A stretch of 64,000 nt of DNA from CAZVFX01 sp964626565 (GTDB lineage Bacteria > Myxococcota_A > UBA9042 > CAIXZC01), in contig CAZVFX010000022.1 in assembly GCA_964626565.1 (NCBI GenBank), positions 9,018-73,017 on the forward strand, in the 5' to 3' direction. The position numbers and the translations under genes were made by a program. The notes below the pieces were generated by a model, which had not been told where the DNA came from, ran no database searches, and saw only the letters and a list, made by a program, of their open reading frames with translations. This document shows positions 12,701-24,700 of the stretch, piece after piece (position 1 is the stretch's first letter; each line of letters starts with the position of its first letter).

Positions 12701-15700
12701 AGTCTCCTGGGACTGGTTGGTGCAGTCACCGCCCGGATCGCTGCCGTCCAACGCGGGTACACACGCGGACGCACCGTCGCAAGCCATGCACGACGCACAT
12801 TCTCCATCGGGGTCGGTGTTGGCATCGTGGGAAGAGCAACTGCCCGGGTTGGTGGCACACGATTCACAAAGTCCATCGCACAGGCTATCGCAGCAGAAGC
12901 CGTCCACGCAGAATCCGGACAGGCACTGGCTCGGGTCGCTGCACGGCTTGCCGTTGGGCTTGCCGACCACGCACACCGCGCCGTCGCACCATGCGTCGTC
13001 CGCGCAGTGGTCGTCGGTGACACAATTCTGGTAGCAGCCCCACTCGCCGTTGCAAACGTAGGGATGGCAAAGGGTGGTGCCGCCGTCAACGCAAGCGCCC
13101 GCGCCGTCGCACAGGTCCGCGTTGCTCTGCTCGTCGTTCTCACAATACTGGGCCTCGCACACGGTGCCCGCAACCCACAGCCGGCAGGTTGCGCCGCCGT
13201 CGCAGGTTCCGTCAAAGCTACAGGTGGACTGGTCGGTGGCATCACAATCACCTACCGGGTCCTCACCCACCGCCGCGGCTCCGCAGCCGCCCACGCCGTT
13301 GCAGACCTGGCACGACGGGCAATCGTCGTCCGGGTCGGAGTTGTTGGGTGTGAAGGTGCAGAAACCTTCCTGACCCGGCTGGTCGCAGCGCTGGCACGCC
13401 CCATCGCACGCGGAAACACAGCAATAGCCGTCGACGCAGAAGCCAGAAAGGCACTGGGTGTCATCGGCACATTCTTCCCCGTTGGGCAACTTGTTGACGC
13501 ATTCACCGTCGCCGCTGCATACCCAGCCCACAACACAGTCGGAGTTGTCTTCGCACGCAGTGAGGCAATCCATACCCGCGTCGTTGCAGACGTACGGGAA
13601 ACACGGGGTGGAAGTTGATTCTACGCAACTTCCGGCCCCATCGCACAGCTTCTCCCCGTACAGCACACCGGCCACACATTCCATCCCTTCGCAAACAGTG
13701 TCCGGAGTCCAGTAGCGGCACGCACCCGCGCCGTCGCAGGCACCGTCCAACTGGCACGTCTCCATGGCAAATGCAGGACAATCGCTAAGCGGGTCTGAAC
13801 CGTCGGGAACCAGCCCGCAGTCGCCCAGGCCGTTACAGGCTGAGCAAACGGGGCAGTTGTTCTCCGGATCGGTACCCTGATCATAGGGTGAACAGAAGCC
13901 TTCGAAGCCTACCAGGCCGCAGGAAACACAAGCTGAGTCGCATGCATTCTCGCAGCAGTAGCCGTCCACGCAGAACCCGGACATGCAGTCGTCCGAGCTG
14001 AAGCAGGAAGTGCCGTTGGGCAGCTTCGGCTTGCACTCGCCGTCGGTGCAATACGCGTCGGCATCGCACTCATCGTCACTCACGCAGGAACTGGGGCACA
14101 TGGGCGGCCCCTGCTCAGCCTCGCCTGAGCAATATAGATCCTTATAGTAACCGCATTCCGCGGACAGCACCGTTTCATCGCAAGGCGTGTCGTCGTCGGT
14201 GACGGCCGACGAGCAGGTGAACATCTCGCACACAGCCTCTGCCCCATGGCCCTGACATGCAAAAGCCTGGTCGCAAATGGGAACGGAAGAGAAGTCCCCG
14301 GGACAGTTGCCTGCCACTGCGCAGCAATCTCCGCCGTCGCAGCAGAAACCGTTCTGGCAGTGCGCCGAGATGCAGTCGGAGTGCTCGTCGCACACCGAAC
14401 CGTTGGGAAGGTCAGCCTGGCATTCCGAATCGTCGCAATGCGCGATCTCGTCGCATTGCCCATCGGAGACGCACGAAGTCAGACAGGTCGGGGGGACCTG
14501 CTCCACAGTACCCGAACAGAACATGTCCGCGTACAGCCCGCACATATCGGCCAGCACGTCCTCCGTGCAACCGGAATCATCTTCGGAACTCACCGGCGTA
14601 CACACAAAGCTGAAACAGGTAACCACGGTCTCATGGCCCTGGCAGGTGGAGCTGTTGTCACACACCGGGGGCTCTGCCTGATCCTGGGGACAGGCAGACG
14701 CCTCATCGCAGCAATCCCCGCCCGAACAACAGAAGCCGTTCTGGCAGTGCTCGGACTGGCAATCGGAGTCCTCGTCGCACGGACTGCCGTCCACCAGGTC
14801 GGGGTAGCACTCCCCGTCGCAGTGAGCGTCCGCATCGCACTCTGCATCGTCGATACACGTGGTTGGACAATCTGGCGGCGACTGCTCAGCATCCCCGGTA
14901 CAATAGATATCGAGGAACCAGCCACACTCGCTGGCCAGCATGCCGTCCAGACAACCGGAGTCGTCGCTGGCAAAGGCCTTCTGGCACATGAAGTTCCAGC
15001 ACAGCTTCTCCGAGCTGTGGCCCTGGCAATCAGCCGCGCTGTCGCACACCGGCGCTTCCTGGTAGGAGTCGGGGCAATCGTCCGCGACCAGGCAGCAATC
15101 TCCATCCGGGCAGCAGATCCCCGCGTTACAATGATCCGACAGGCAATCGCTGTCTTCGTCGCAGGCACTGCCGTTGAGGTAGTCCGGCTCGCAGACGCCG
15201 TCGCAGTGCGCATCCTCATCGCACATGGTGTTGTCTTCGAGACCGAGGTCATCGAGGCAGTCGGTGGGGCACTCGGCCCACGGCTGGTCCACTTCATCGG
15301 TGCAGATTATGTCCAGATAGGCTTCGCAGTCATCAGCCACCAGGGTGGAACAACCCGAGTCGTCCTGCCAGGGTGTGGAAACGCACTGGAAATCCTCGCA
15401 GCTCTTCTGCTGGGCCTCGCCCTGGCAATGGTCTTGAACGCTGCAAACCGAGGGGGACGCAAAGCTCTCCGGGCAATCGACCGTTACGCCGCAGCAGACA
15501 CCCGCATCGCAGCAGAAGCCGTTGTCGCAGTGACCGGAGATGCACTCCTCATCGGTCCCGCAGGGCGCCCCGTTGGGCAACTTGTCGAAGAACGTAAGCT
15601 GCAGATTATAATGGCCGTGAGAACCGCCGGCGCCGTCGACGAACAAGTAGTAGGTCTCCCCGCCGGTCAGCGAGACAGAGATCTCTTCGGCGCACTCGCC

Positions 15701-18700
15701 GACTCCGCAACCGTCGGAACAGGTCAGCGTCATCTCACTGCAGGTTCCGAACACTTCGTCGTGAGGTTTGACGTACAACACCTGGTCAAACGGATTGGGG
15801 CCCAATTCAGCGTTGAGGGTCATGGGACCTGCGGGGGTGAATCGATAGACCCGTTCCGGCGAGCCGACGCCACCGCAAGAGCCGGTGTACATGGCGCTCG
15901 CACATGAGGTCTCACCTTCGTAAAGGTACACACCATCGGTGGCGGGAATATCCATGGGGTCTTCACAGGTGTCGCCGCCGCCGGGGGGATCGTTGGTGGT
16001 AACCACGAACAGCTTCCAGTCGGTAATCTGGCCCGCGTTCCCCACAAAATCGTCGCACACCGTGAGCGTCCAGGTGCCGTTGGCGTTGTCGCCCTGCAAA
16101 CCGCAAAGGCTGGCCAACGCGCTCGGATAAGATTTGGTAAACGTGTTGTGGAAGCCGGGGTTGAACCCTCCCTCATGACTCCACACCAGCGCACTGGTCC
16201 CATCCGGGTCGGTTATGGTTACGGTCAGGTCGCTGATCGCGAAGTGGTCAACGCCCAGCTTCAACTCGATTGTTTCGATAAAGGACAATCCGCCGGTGAT
16301 CAGCACCTGGCTTTCCACACAATCCCCGTCGGGAATCGGCAGCCCGGTCTCCCCTTCCTTGTCGACGCACGAAGGCAGTTCGCAGATGGGGGTGCAAAGG
16401 CCCATTCCCGGCCCCGCCACACCGCCCACGCAGGCGTCATCGTAGCCACAGTCGTCGTCGCCGGCATCGAAGGGATGCGCACCGCCACATACCGCGTCGC
16501 AGTGCTGCACCTTGGTGGAATTGTCGCAGGTACCTTGACCGGCATTCAGCTCCGCATTGCAGAAATCAAAGGAGCACGGATCGCCATCGTCGCAATCGGG
16601 TACGACTCCATCCAAGCAACCGAGCAGCACGTCGCAAGTCTCTCCTCCGTTGCAGAACTGAGCGTCGTCGCAGAACTCATCCGCGGGGTCGTGGACCACG
16701 AGGTTCAAGTCTTCGTCGCAATAGTCGAGGGTGCAGGACACGTCGTCGGAAAGTGCGGGCGGGGCTCCTGAAATGCAGCCCAGGAGCGGGTCACAGGCTT
16801 CTTCGCCGTTACAATACTCGCCGTCTGCACATGAACTCGAATCCGGAATGTGGATCTCACCGGCCACCGGGTCACAATCATCGATGGTGCAGTCAAGGCC
16901 GTCGTCGAGGTCGGGCAGAGCGCCCGCGGCACAGCCGCTGCCCGGGTCGCACCACTCCGCACCATTGCACGGATCCCCGTCGTCACAAGCCTCGTGGTCC
17001 GGCAGATAGACGAAGACACCGCTGTCATCGTCGCAGCTATCCACGGTACAGTCGATACCATCGTCGGGCACGGGAATATCCCCCGCAACACACCCCTGAT
17101 CCGGGTCGCAAAGCTCCTGGCCGTTGCACAACAGGCCGTCGCTGCAATCGCTGTGATCCGGCACGTGGATCACCATGTCCAGGTTGTCGTCGCAACTATC
17201 CGAAGTGCAATCAACGCCGTCGGAAATCGACACCGTCTGACCCGGCTGGCAGTCAAGAACCGCATCGCAACTCTCCACCCCGTTGCAATAGAGGCCGTCG
17301 TCGCACAACAGATCCGACGGAAGATGGGAGATGGAATCGTCATCTTCCTCACAGAAATCGGTAGTGCAGGAGACGCCGTCGTCCATGTCGGGCGGCTCGC
17401 CGGGAATACAGTCGCCGGTTACCGGATGGCACCCTTCGGCACCGTTGCAGAACAGGCCGTCGTCACAGGGACTCTCTTCACCGAGGCATACGCCGGCGCC
17501 GTCGCAGTTGTCCACGAAGGTGCACGGATCCGAGTCACTGCACGCGGTACCCGCGGGCTTGGGCAGATACTCACACGCACCGCTGCCGGGATTGCACTCC
17601 AGGAACAGGCACGGCTCCGGACTGTCCGGACAGTTGATCAGCGACCCGGCCATTATTGCGCACTGCCCGGCCTGGCATTCCAGTACGCCGTTGCACGGAT
17701 TGCCGTCGTCGGGGCAATCCGCGTCCACCGCACAGGTGCATTCGGGGATCGGATTGAGACCGCCACCGACGCACTCGCCGCCCAGGCACGCATCGCCCAG
17801 GGTGCACAATTCGCCGTCATCGCATGCGTTGGCATTGTCTACCCAGATGCATCCCGCGTCCGGGTCACAAATATCGTCGGTACAAGGTTCACCATCGCTG
17901 CACTGGCCGGCCTGCGGCAGATGCACTACCACATCTCCGGCTTCATCGCACCAGTCAAAGGTACAAGCAACGCCGTCTTCCTCCGGCGGCGGTGCGCCGG
18001 GCTGGCAACCTGCCAGCGGGTCACAAACCTCTTCGCCATTGCAGAACTCGGTGTCCTGACACACTGCGTGGGCCGGCACGTGCATAACCTTCTGGCCGTC
18101 CTCTTCACAAACATCCACCGTGCACTCTACGCCGTCATCAAGCCCCGGAACGGGAGCGGTGTAGCAACCAAGAGTCTTGCTGCACAACTCAACCCCGTTG
18201 CAGAACAGGCCGTCGTCGCAAACCGTGTTGTCGGCCAGGTGCAAAACCTTGTCCACGTTTTCATCACACTGGTCAAAGGTACAGGAGATGCCGTCATCCA
18301 CTACCGGCGGCGCGCCGCTAAGGCAGCCCAGCGTGAGGTGGCAGTACTCGTCGCCGTTGCAGAAATTCCCGTCGGCACACGCAGCACTGTCCACGGTATG
18401 GACCACCTTGTCGTTCAACTCGTCGCAGCTATCGTTGGTGCATGGCACGCCGTCGTCCAAGTTGGGGACTTCGCCCTGGGAGCAGCCCGTCTCGTGGTCG
18501 CAGAACTCGATGCCGTTGCAGAAGAAGGCATCTCCGCAAAGCGGGTCATTGGGCGCGTTTACAACCACGTCATTGGTTTCGTCACACCAGTCAATGGTGC
18601 AATCCACACCGTCGTCGGTGGTGGGGGGGCCGCCGGAGATGCAGCCCAGGAAATTGTGGCACAACTCCAGGCCGTTGCAGAACGCACCGTCGTCGCAGGC

Positions 18701-21700
18701 TGAATCATCGGGCAGGTGCACCATGGAGTCGGTAGCTTCATCGCACAGGTCGATGGTGCACGGCACGCCGTCATCAGCGTCAGGCGGGTCGCCGTCAATG
18801 CAACCCACCGCGGGGTTGCAGATCTCCAGGCCGTTGCAATACTGCAGGTCGTTGCAGATAAGGTCATTGCCCTCGCACGAACCAGCACCATCGCACACCG
18901 TATTCACGATGCATGCATTCCCGTCGTCGCAGGGCACACCCTCCGCCACCGCGGTCATGGCGCACTCCAGCGTCGCCGGATTGCACAGGTTCTTCAGGCA
19001 CTGAGTGTCCAGGGAATCGTCACACGCAACTTGAGAATCAACATCCATCTCACAGACGAGCAGGTCGGTATTGCAAACCAGGTTGCCTTCGCAGAAGTTC
19101 CATTCCGGCGGCAGGTAGCCCAGGCAGTCCCAATCGCTGGCGCACCAGCCACACTCCATATAGTCATAGTCTCCGGCGACACACTTGCCCGCAGAACACT
19201 GGCTGTTGTTGTGGCACGGGTAGGTGCACGGGTCGTTATTGGGTACGAACTGACAACCCAACACTTTGTCGCACTGCCCGGTGGTGCAATCGTAGCAGCT
19301 CTCCTCGATCCCCAGCGGGCAGACGGTGTTCTGATCGTCGCAAAGTGCATGTTGCGCAATGTGCTCGGTGAGCCCGGTTTCCGGATTGCAGACATCTTCC
19401 GTGCAAGCAACCCCGTCATCGATGATGGGCGCGGGGAACGGCTGGCAGCCCAGCCCCGGCACGCACTCATAGCCGCCCGTACATAGATCATCATCAGGAT
19501 CCGGGCAATTCTCGTTCACCGGTGTGTGAGTAACTTCACCGGTCGCAGGATCACATTCGTCCACGGTGCAGACAATCGCGTCATCCAAATTGATAGGCAA
19601 ACCGGGCACGCATCCCATGAACGGGTCGCAGAGTTCCAGGCCGTTGCACAGGTTGGTATCGTCGCAAAGTCCCATGACCGGCGTGTGAGTCACGCTGTCG
19701 CTGTCTTCGTCGCAAACGTCCACGGTGCACTCGATGCCGTCATCGAGGAAGCTGATGTCGCCGATCACGCAGCCTTCGTTAACGTCACACAGGTCGGCGC
19801 CGTTGCAGAACAGACCGTCGTCGCAGGCGTGGTCCTGAGGCACGTGCATGACCGCGTCGAAATCATCGTCGCAGTAGTCGCTGGTGCAGTCTATTCCGTC
19901 ATCCTGCTCAGGCGGAGTGCCCGGCTGGCAGCCGGTATCGGCAAAACACTTCTCCGGGCCGTTGCAGAACTGGCCGTCATCGCAGGCGATGTGCACCACA
20001 GTATGGAACACGGTGTCCAGGTCATCGTCGCACAGATCCGCGGTGCAATCGATGCCGTCATCCACCAACGGGGGCTCCCCGGGGGTACAGCCGACAGCCG
20101 GGTTGCAAGCCTCCGCGCCGTTGCACCACAGACCGTCGTCGCAGGACTGGGGTTGCTCAACACAGTTGCCCGCGTTGTCGCAAGTGCCGTTGACCGTACA
20201 GAGGTCACCATCATCGCAGGGGCTGCCCGGGGGTAACGCCACAAAGGAGCACTCTCCCGTCGCCGGGTCGCACTCAGGCATGAGGCAACCGCCGTTGAGC
20301 AGCTCGCCGCAATCCACCCAGGTGCCGGGAATAATGAGGCAGGTTCCCTGCCAGCAACCGAACTCACCGTTGCACAGATCACCATCGTCGGGACAATCAG
20401 CCGCGGTGTCGCACAAACACTCCGGCGGTATCACCGCACCCGGCATGCAGAAGCCATCGGCACATTCGTCACCCACCGTGCACATATTCTGATCGTCGCA
20501 AGCTCCGGCCACCGGCAGGTGCACACATCCCTGCTCGAGACCGCACAGATCCTCGGTGCACTCGTTGCCGTCTTCGCACGCCAGGTGGTCCGGCTGGTGG
20601 ACTACAAGGTCGAGAACGTCGTCGCACCAGTCGGTGGTGCAGTTGACCAGGTCGGCGGTTGTCGGCGCGCCGCCGGACAGGCACCCCTGGGAGGGGTGAC
20701 AGTACTCGGGGCCGTTGCAGAACAGGCCGTCGTCGCAGAAGGAGTCATCGGGGACGTTCTCAAGCATGTCGAGCTCATCGTCGCATTCGGCCACGGTACA
20801 GTCCACACCATCGTCAAACGCGGGCGGAACCCCGGCAACGCAGCCCAGCAGCACGTCGCATTCCTCTTCACCGTTACACCACAGCGTGTCGTTGCAGAGG
20901 GAATTGTCGGGAAGATGCTCGACTATGTCCAACTCGTCGTTGCACACGTCGAGTGTGCAGCTCACACCGTCGTCACCGGGAGGAGAGTCTCCTGAAACGC
21001 AGCCAAGAACCTGGTCGCAGGTCTCCTCGCCGGTGCACCACAGTCCGTCATCACACGCCCCGTCCGAGGGGATGTGGGTGACAAGATCCAGAACTTCGTC
21101 GCAGAAATCAGCGGTGCAGGCAATGCCGTCGTCGATGTCGGGCAGCTCTCCCGCCACACAGCCCAGGTCGTCGTCACACATCTCCGCGCCGTTGCAGAAC
21201 AACCCGTCTGAGCAGTCAAACGCGGTGTTCACGCAGATCGCACTTCCTTCGGGAGTGTCGACGCATTCGTCGACGGTGCACATAGTGGCATCGTCGCAGT
21301 CGACATCCGTGGAGCACTCCACCAGTTTGAGGAACAGAATCCAGCCATCCAATGTACCCGCATCGCCCGCTGACCAATCCTGGAGGGTAAGGGTCCAGGT
21401 GCCCTGGCCCAAGAGCCCGTCGAATATGCTCATGTCACCCGGGCCGTCTGGCAGATCGATGTCGTAAACCTTGATCAGGTCGTCCTGTGCACCACCGCTC
21501 TGAGAGTGCAGGTTGATCGTCTTGGTGCCGTTGCTCAACGTCATCGCCAGGTCACCCACGTGGGGGTGAGTCAGCTTCACTTTCACGTACGCATCGGCAA
21601 TCTCACCGGCAACCGGCACTTCCACCGTAGACGCGACCGGCAGGGGCTCACCATCGGGGATGGAGATGGGGAAGAGTGCGTCTTCCTCGGGGTGGAACGG

Positions 21701-24700
21701 GGTCGCCGGAATCGGCTTGCACATCCCCTCGAGATAGTCGCAATAGTCGTACATCCCGCAGTCAAGGTGCGTCGTGCAGGGAGCGTCGCACGGTTCAGTG
21801 ACGGGCGGGAAGAAGCACTCCCCGGTTTCGACGTCACAAAGGTCCTGGGTGCAAACGTTGCCGTCGGAGCACTCCACCGGGACGCTGACGCAGCCCACCT
21901 CGGGCACGCAAACGTCGTTGGTGCACTGGTCGGCGTCGTCACAAATCGTCTCCAGGTACTTGCACCAGCCCAGGTAGCACTCCTCATCGGTGCACAGGTC
22001 GCCATCATCGCAATGGGCGTCGATGGTGCAGTCGCTGTCGTCCGTAACCAGGTAGACACTCCACATGGCCAGGCTGCCGCCGTCCATCCCCGGCATCATG
22101 TCTTCCACCGTCAAAGTCCACTCGCCGGCTATGGGGACACCGTCGAAGTCGGACATGGTGCCCGGCCCGTCAACGCCGACACCAAAGTCAAAGGTCACGA
22201 ATGCGTTCACGTTGTTGTCGCCGGGGTCGGCCACCTTCAAAACCACCGTATCGCCACCGTGGGTCAACGACAGTTTCAAGTCGCCGCGATAAGCGTGGGA
22301 AATGTAGAGCTTGACGTTGACGTTGCTCACGTTGCCCGTACCCACCACGTCGATGGTGCTCGTCACCAGCGCCGGCCCGCCGGCGTCGACGGGAAGGGGG
22401 GTATCTTCGGAATCGTACTGCACCCCCGGAATGTCCTGGCACAAGCCCGCGGCGTGGACGCACGCCTGGTCCGGGTCGCAGTCCTGGTCATCCATGCACA
22501 GGTTGCACTCCGGGTCCTGGATATTGACACACTGGCCGCCACCGTCGCAGCTATCGGCAGAGCACGGATCGCCATCGTCGCACTCTTCATCCTGTTCGCA
22601 ACCGGGATAACCTTCCTCCAGGAAGTCGAGGTACTCGTCCATGAGGGTCACAATGTCGGAAGGCGAGTTCAGAAGAGCTGCAAAGGGAACCGATGTCCCG
22701 ATGGTGCGGTAGCCGGCAATGTCGTCCTCGTAGGTGACGGTCATGGTTGAACCGCTCTCGCTCGCCTTGTTCCCCACCGCTATGCCGCCCGGTTGCGCGG
22801 CGATTTCGTCGAAGAAATTGTTGAGATCGAAATCCTGGCTCAGATCGTAAGAAAGGCCCCAGCAGAAGTGTTCCCCTTCGTAGGGGCCGGCGGTCTTTGC
22901 GGGCCCGTCGGCCAGACCCGAGATCTTGAAGTAAGGCAGAAGCTCGGTGGCCGGATCGTAGAACCAGGTGTCGCCACCTTCCATGTACAGCCGTCCGCCC
23001 CCGTCCAGATAGGCAGACAGGGTCGAGGCCTCACCTGCGGTGAGCACGTGCTTGCCACCGTAGATACCCAGAGTGGCTACGATTCCGTCCAACTGACTCA
23101 GATCGGGAAAGACCCCCAGGTCATCCACCACTTGTGCGCTTCTCCCCGCGGCCACGATGGCATCCTTCAGCGCATTGGCGTAGTCGTCGGAGACCCCCTC
23201 AGGCTTCCACACTGCGTATCCGCCATCCAACAGCACGGTTATCTGGATCGTCAGCACATCCAGCAGGCATCCATCGGTAATGCGGATCTTCACCGTGTGG
23301 TCACCCACGTCGCCGGGGCCGGTGGGTTCGATGTTCAGATCAACGGTGGCGTAGTCCATGAACCAGTTGAAGTCCTGGTTGGTGAGGGACACGAAGCTGG
23401 GTCCCTCTTCGATGGTAAACCCGATTCCTGCGGCATCATCCAGATCAGTTGCCTTGATGGTCACCAGCTTGGACTGGGACCAGGTCACCAACTGCAGGGG
23501 CGGGCTCTCCACAAATTCAGGTGCATGGCCCGGGCAGACCCGGAAATTATCCACCGCATACTTGTTGATATTGTAAGTCGTGTCCGAAGCCGCGTACAAC
23601 GCCAGTTGCACGTTCTTACCCAGGTAGAACGAAGGTACGGAGTAGTCCACCGTCCCCGCTTCCAGGTTGTCGGTCGTGGTGGTAAACCAGATGGCCGATG
23701 ACCCCACCGGATCGGTGAAGTCGCCCGTTTCCGTAATCCACAGCCCGAGATCCACTTCGCCGTCGAAGTAGTCGAGGTAGCGGTCGAACTGGACCGTGAC
23801 GTGGGACTGGCCCGCGAGGGTCAACCAGGGGGAGGCCAGCAGGCTGCTGAACTCCAGGGTCAGAGGCTGCCACTCGAACACCATATGGTTGTCGGGCCCG
23901 AGCGGCAAACCGGTCCCGCAGTTCCAGTTGTCATCGGTATCGCTGCCCAGATCGATGATCGACCAGTTGATGGCCGGCAGATTGTTGCAACTGTTGAAAT
24001 GCTGAATGTACGGAAGGGAAAGGTAGCACTGAGCCAGCGGCTCATACACGCACAGGTTGGTGTCCTTGTCGCAGAAGTCCAGGGTGCAGGGATCGCCGTC
24101 GTTGCCGCAGTCGTCATCGGCGATGCAGCAACTGTCGGGCAATTCGGCTGACGGAGGAGCCACATCGGGCCCCAGGTTACGGCAGATTCCGAACACGCAC
24201 GCGTCGTAGGTGCACACGTTGTTGTCGTCACAAAGGTCATCCTCGTTTTCCGGCGTGCAACAACCTACGATGTTGGTGTTGTGGCACTCGAACTCGACGC
24301 ACAGATCGTCCGTGCATTCCTTACCGTCGTAGCAGTCCTGGACGGTGGTGCAACAGTCCAGCGCGGGATTGTTGACGTCCACAGAGTAGACACACTCTTT
24401 CGAGATCGAATCGCAGGACCCTACATAACACTGGCTCTCGGTCTCGCAATCGTCGTCGGTGAGACAGCAGGACAGCTTGCTCAACTGCTTGCACGCCTTG
24501 TTAATACACACGTCGGTGGTGCACGGGTTGCCGTCGCCGCACTCGCCATCGTTCTGGCAGCACGCCTGCACCGCCTCGTTGACGCACACCGGAGAAGCCG
24601 GGTCCGTTTCGTGATCGCAGGTGTCGATGGTGCAGTATTCGTCATCGTCGCAGTCGGTGTCCTGGAGGCAGCAACCAGCCTTATAGGTATGATGGCACTG

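Larger units (their letters stand above)
1790..14050 (-). repeat. 22 tandem Cys-rich protein modules of about 155-185 aa in the giant lipoprotein
   Basis: I counted 22 occurrences of the module hallmark (L/Q/T)SGxCxDGxCC. Each module runs roughly: CxxGxYC, PKKxxGxxC, SGFCVDGYCC, a CxSC segment, DPExECGLCxVCDGxGxC, a TCGxDGxCDGxGxCRxW segment, and CDGxGxCxDGG ending SCxPYxC. Copies are clearly homologous but diverged at both protein and DNA level, so the array is old or maintained by selection rather than newly expanded. The paired cysteines suggest disulfide-stabilised rods. Confidence 0.85.
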
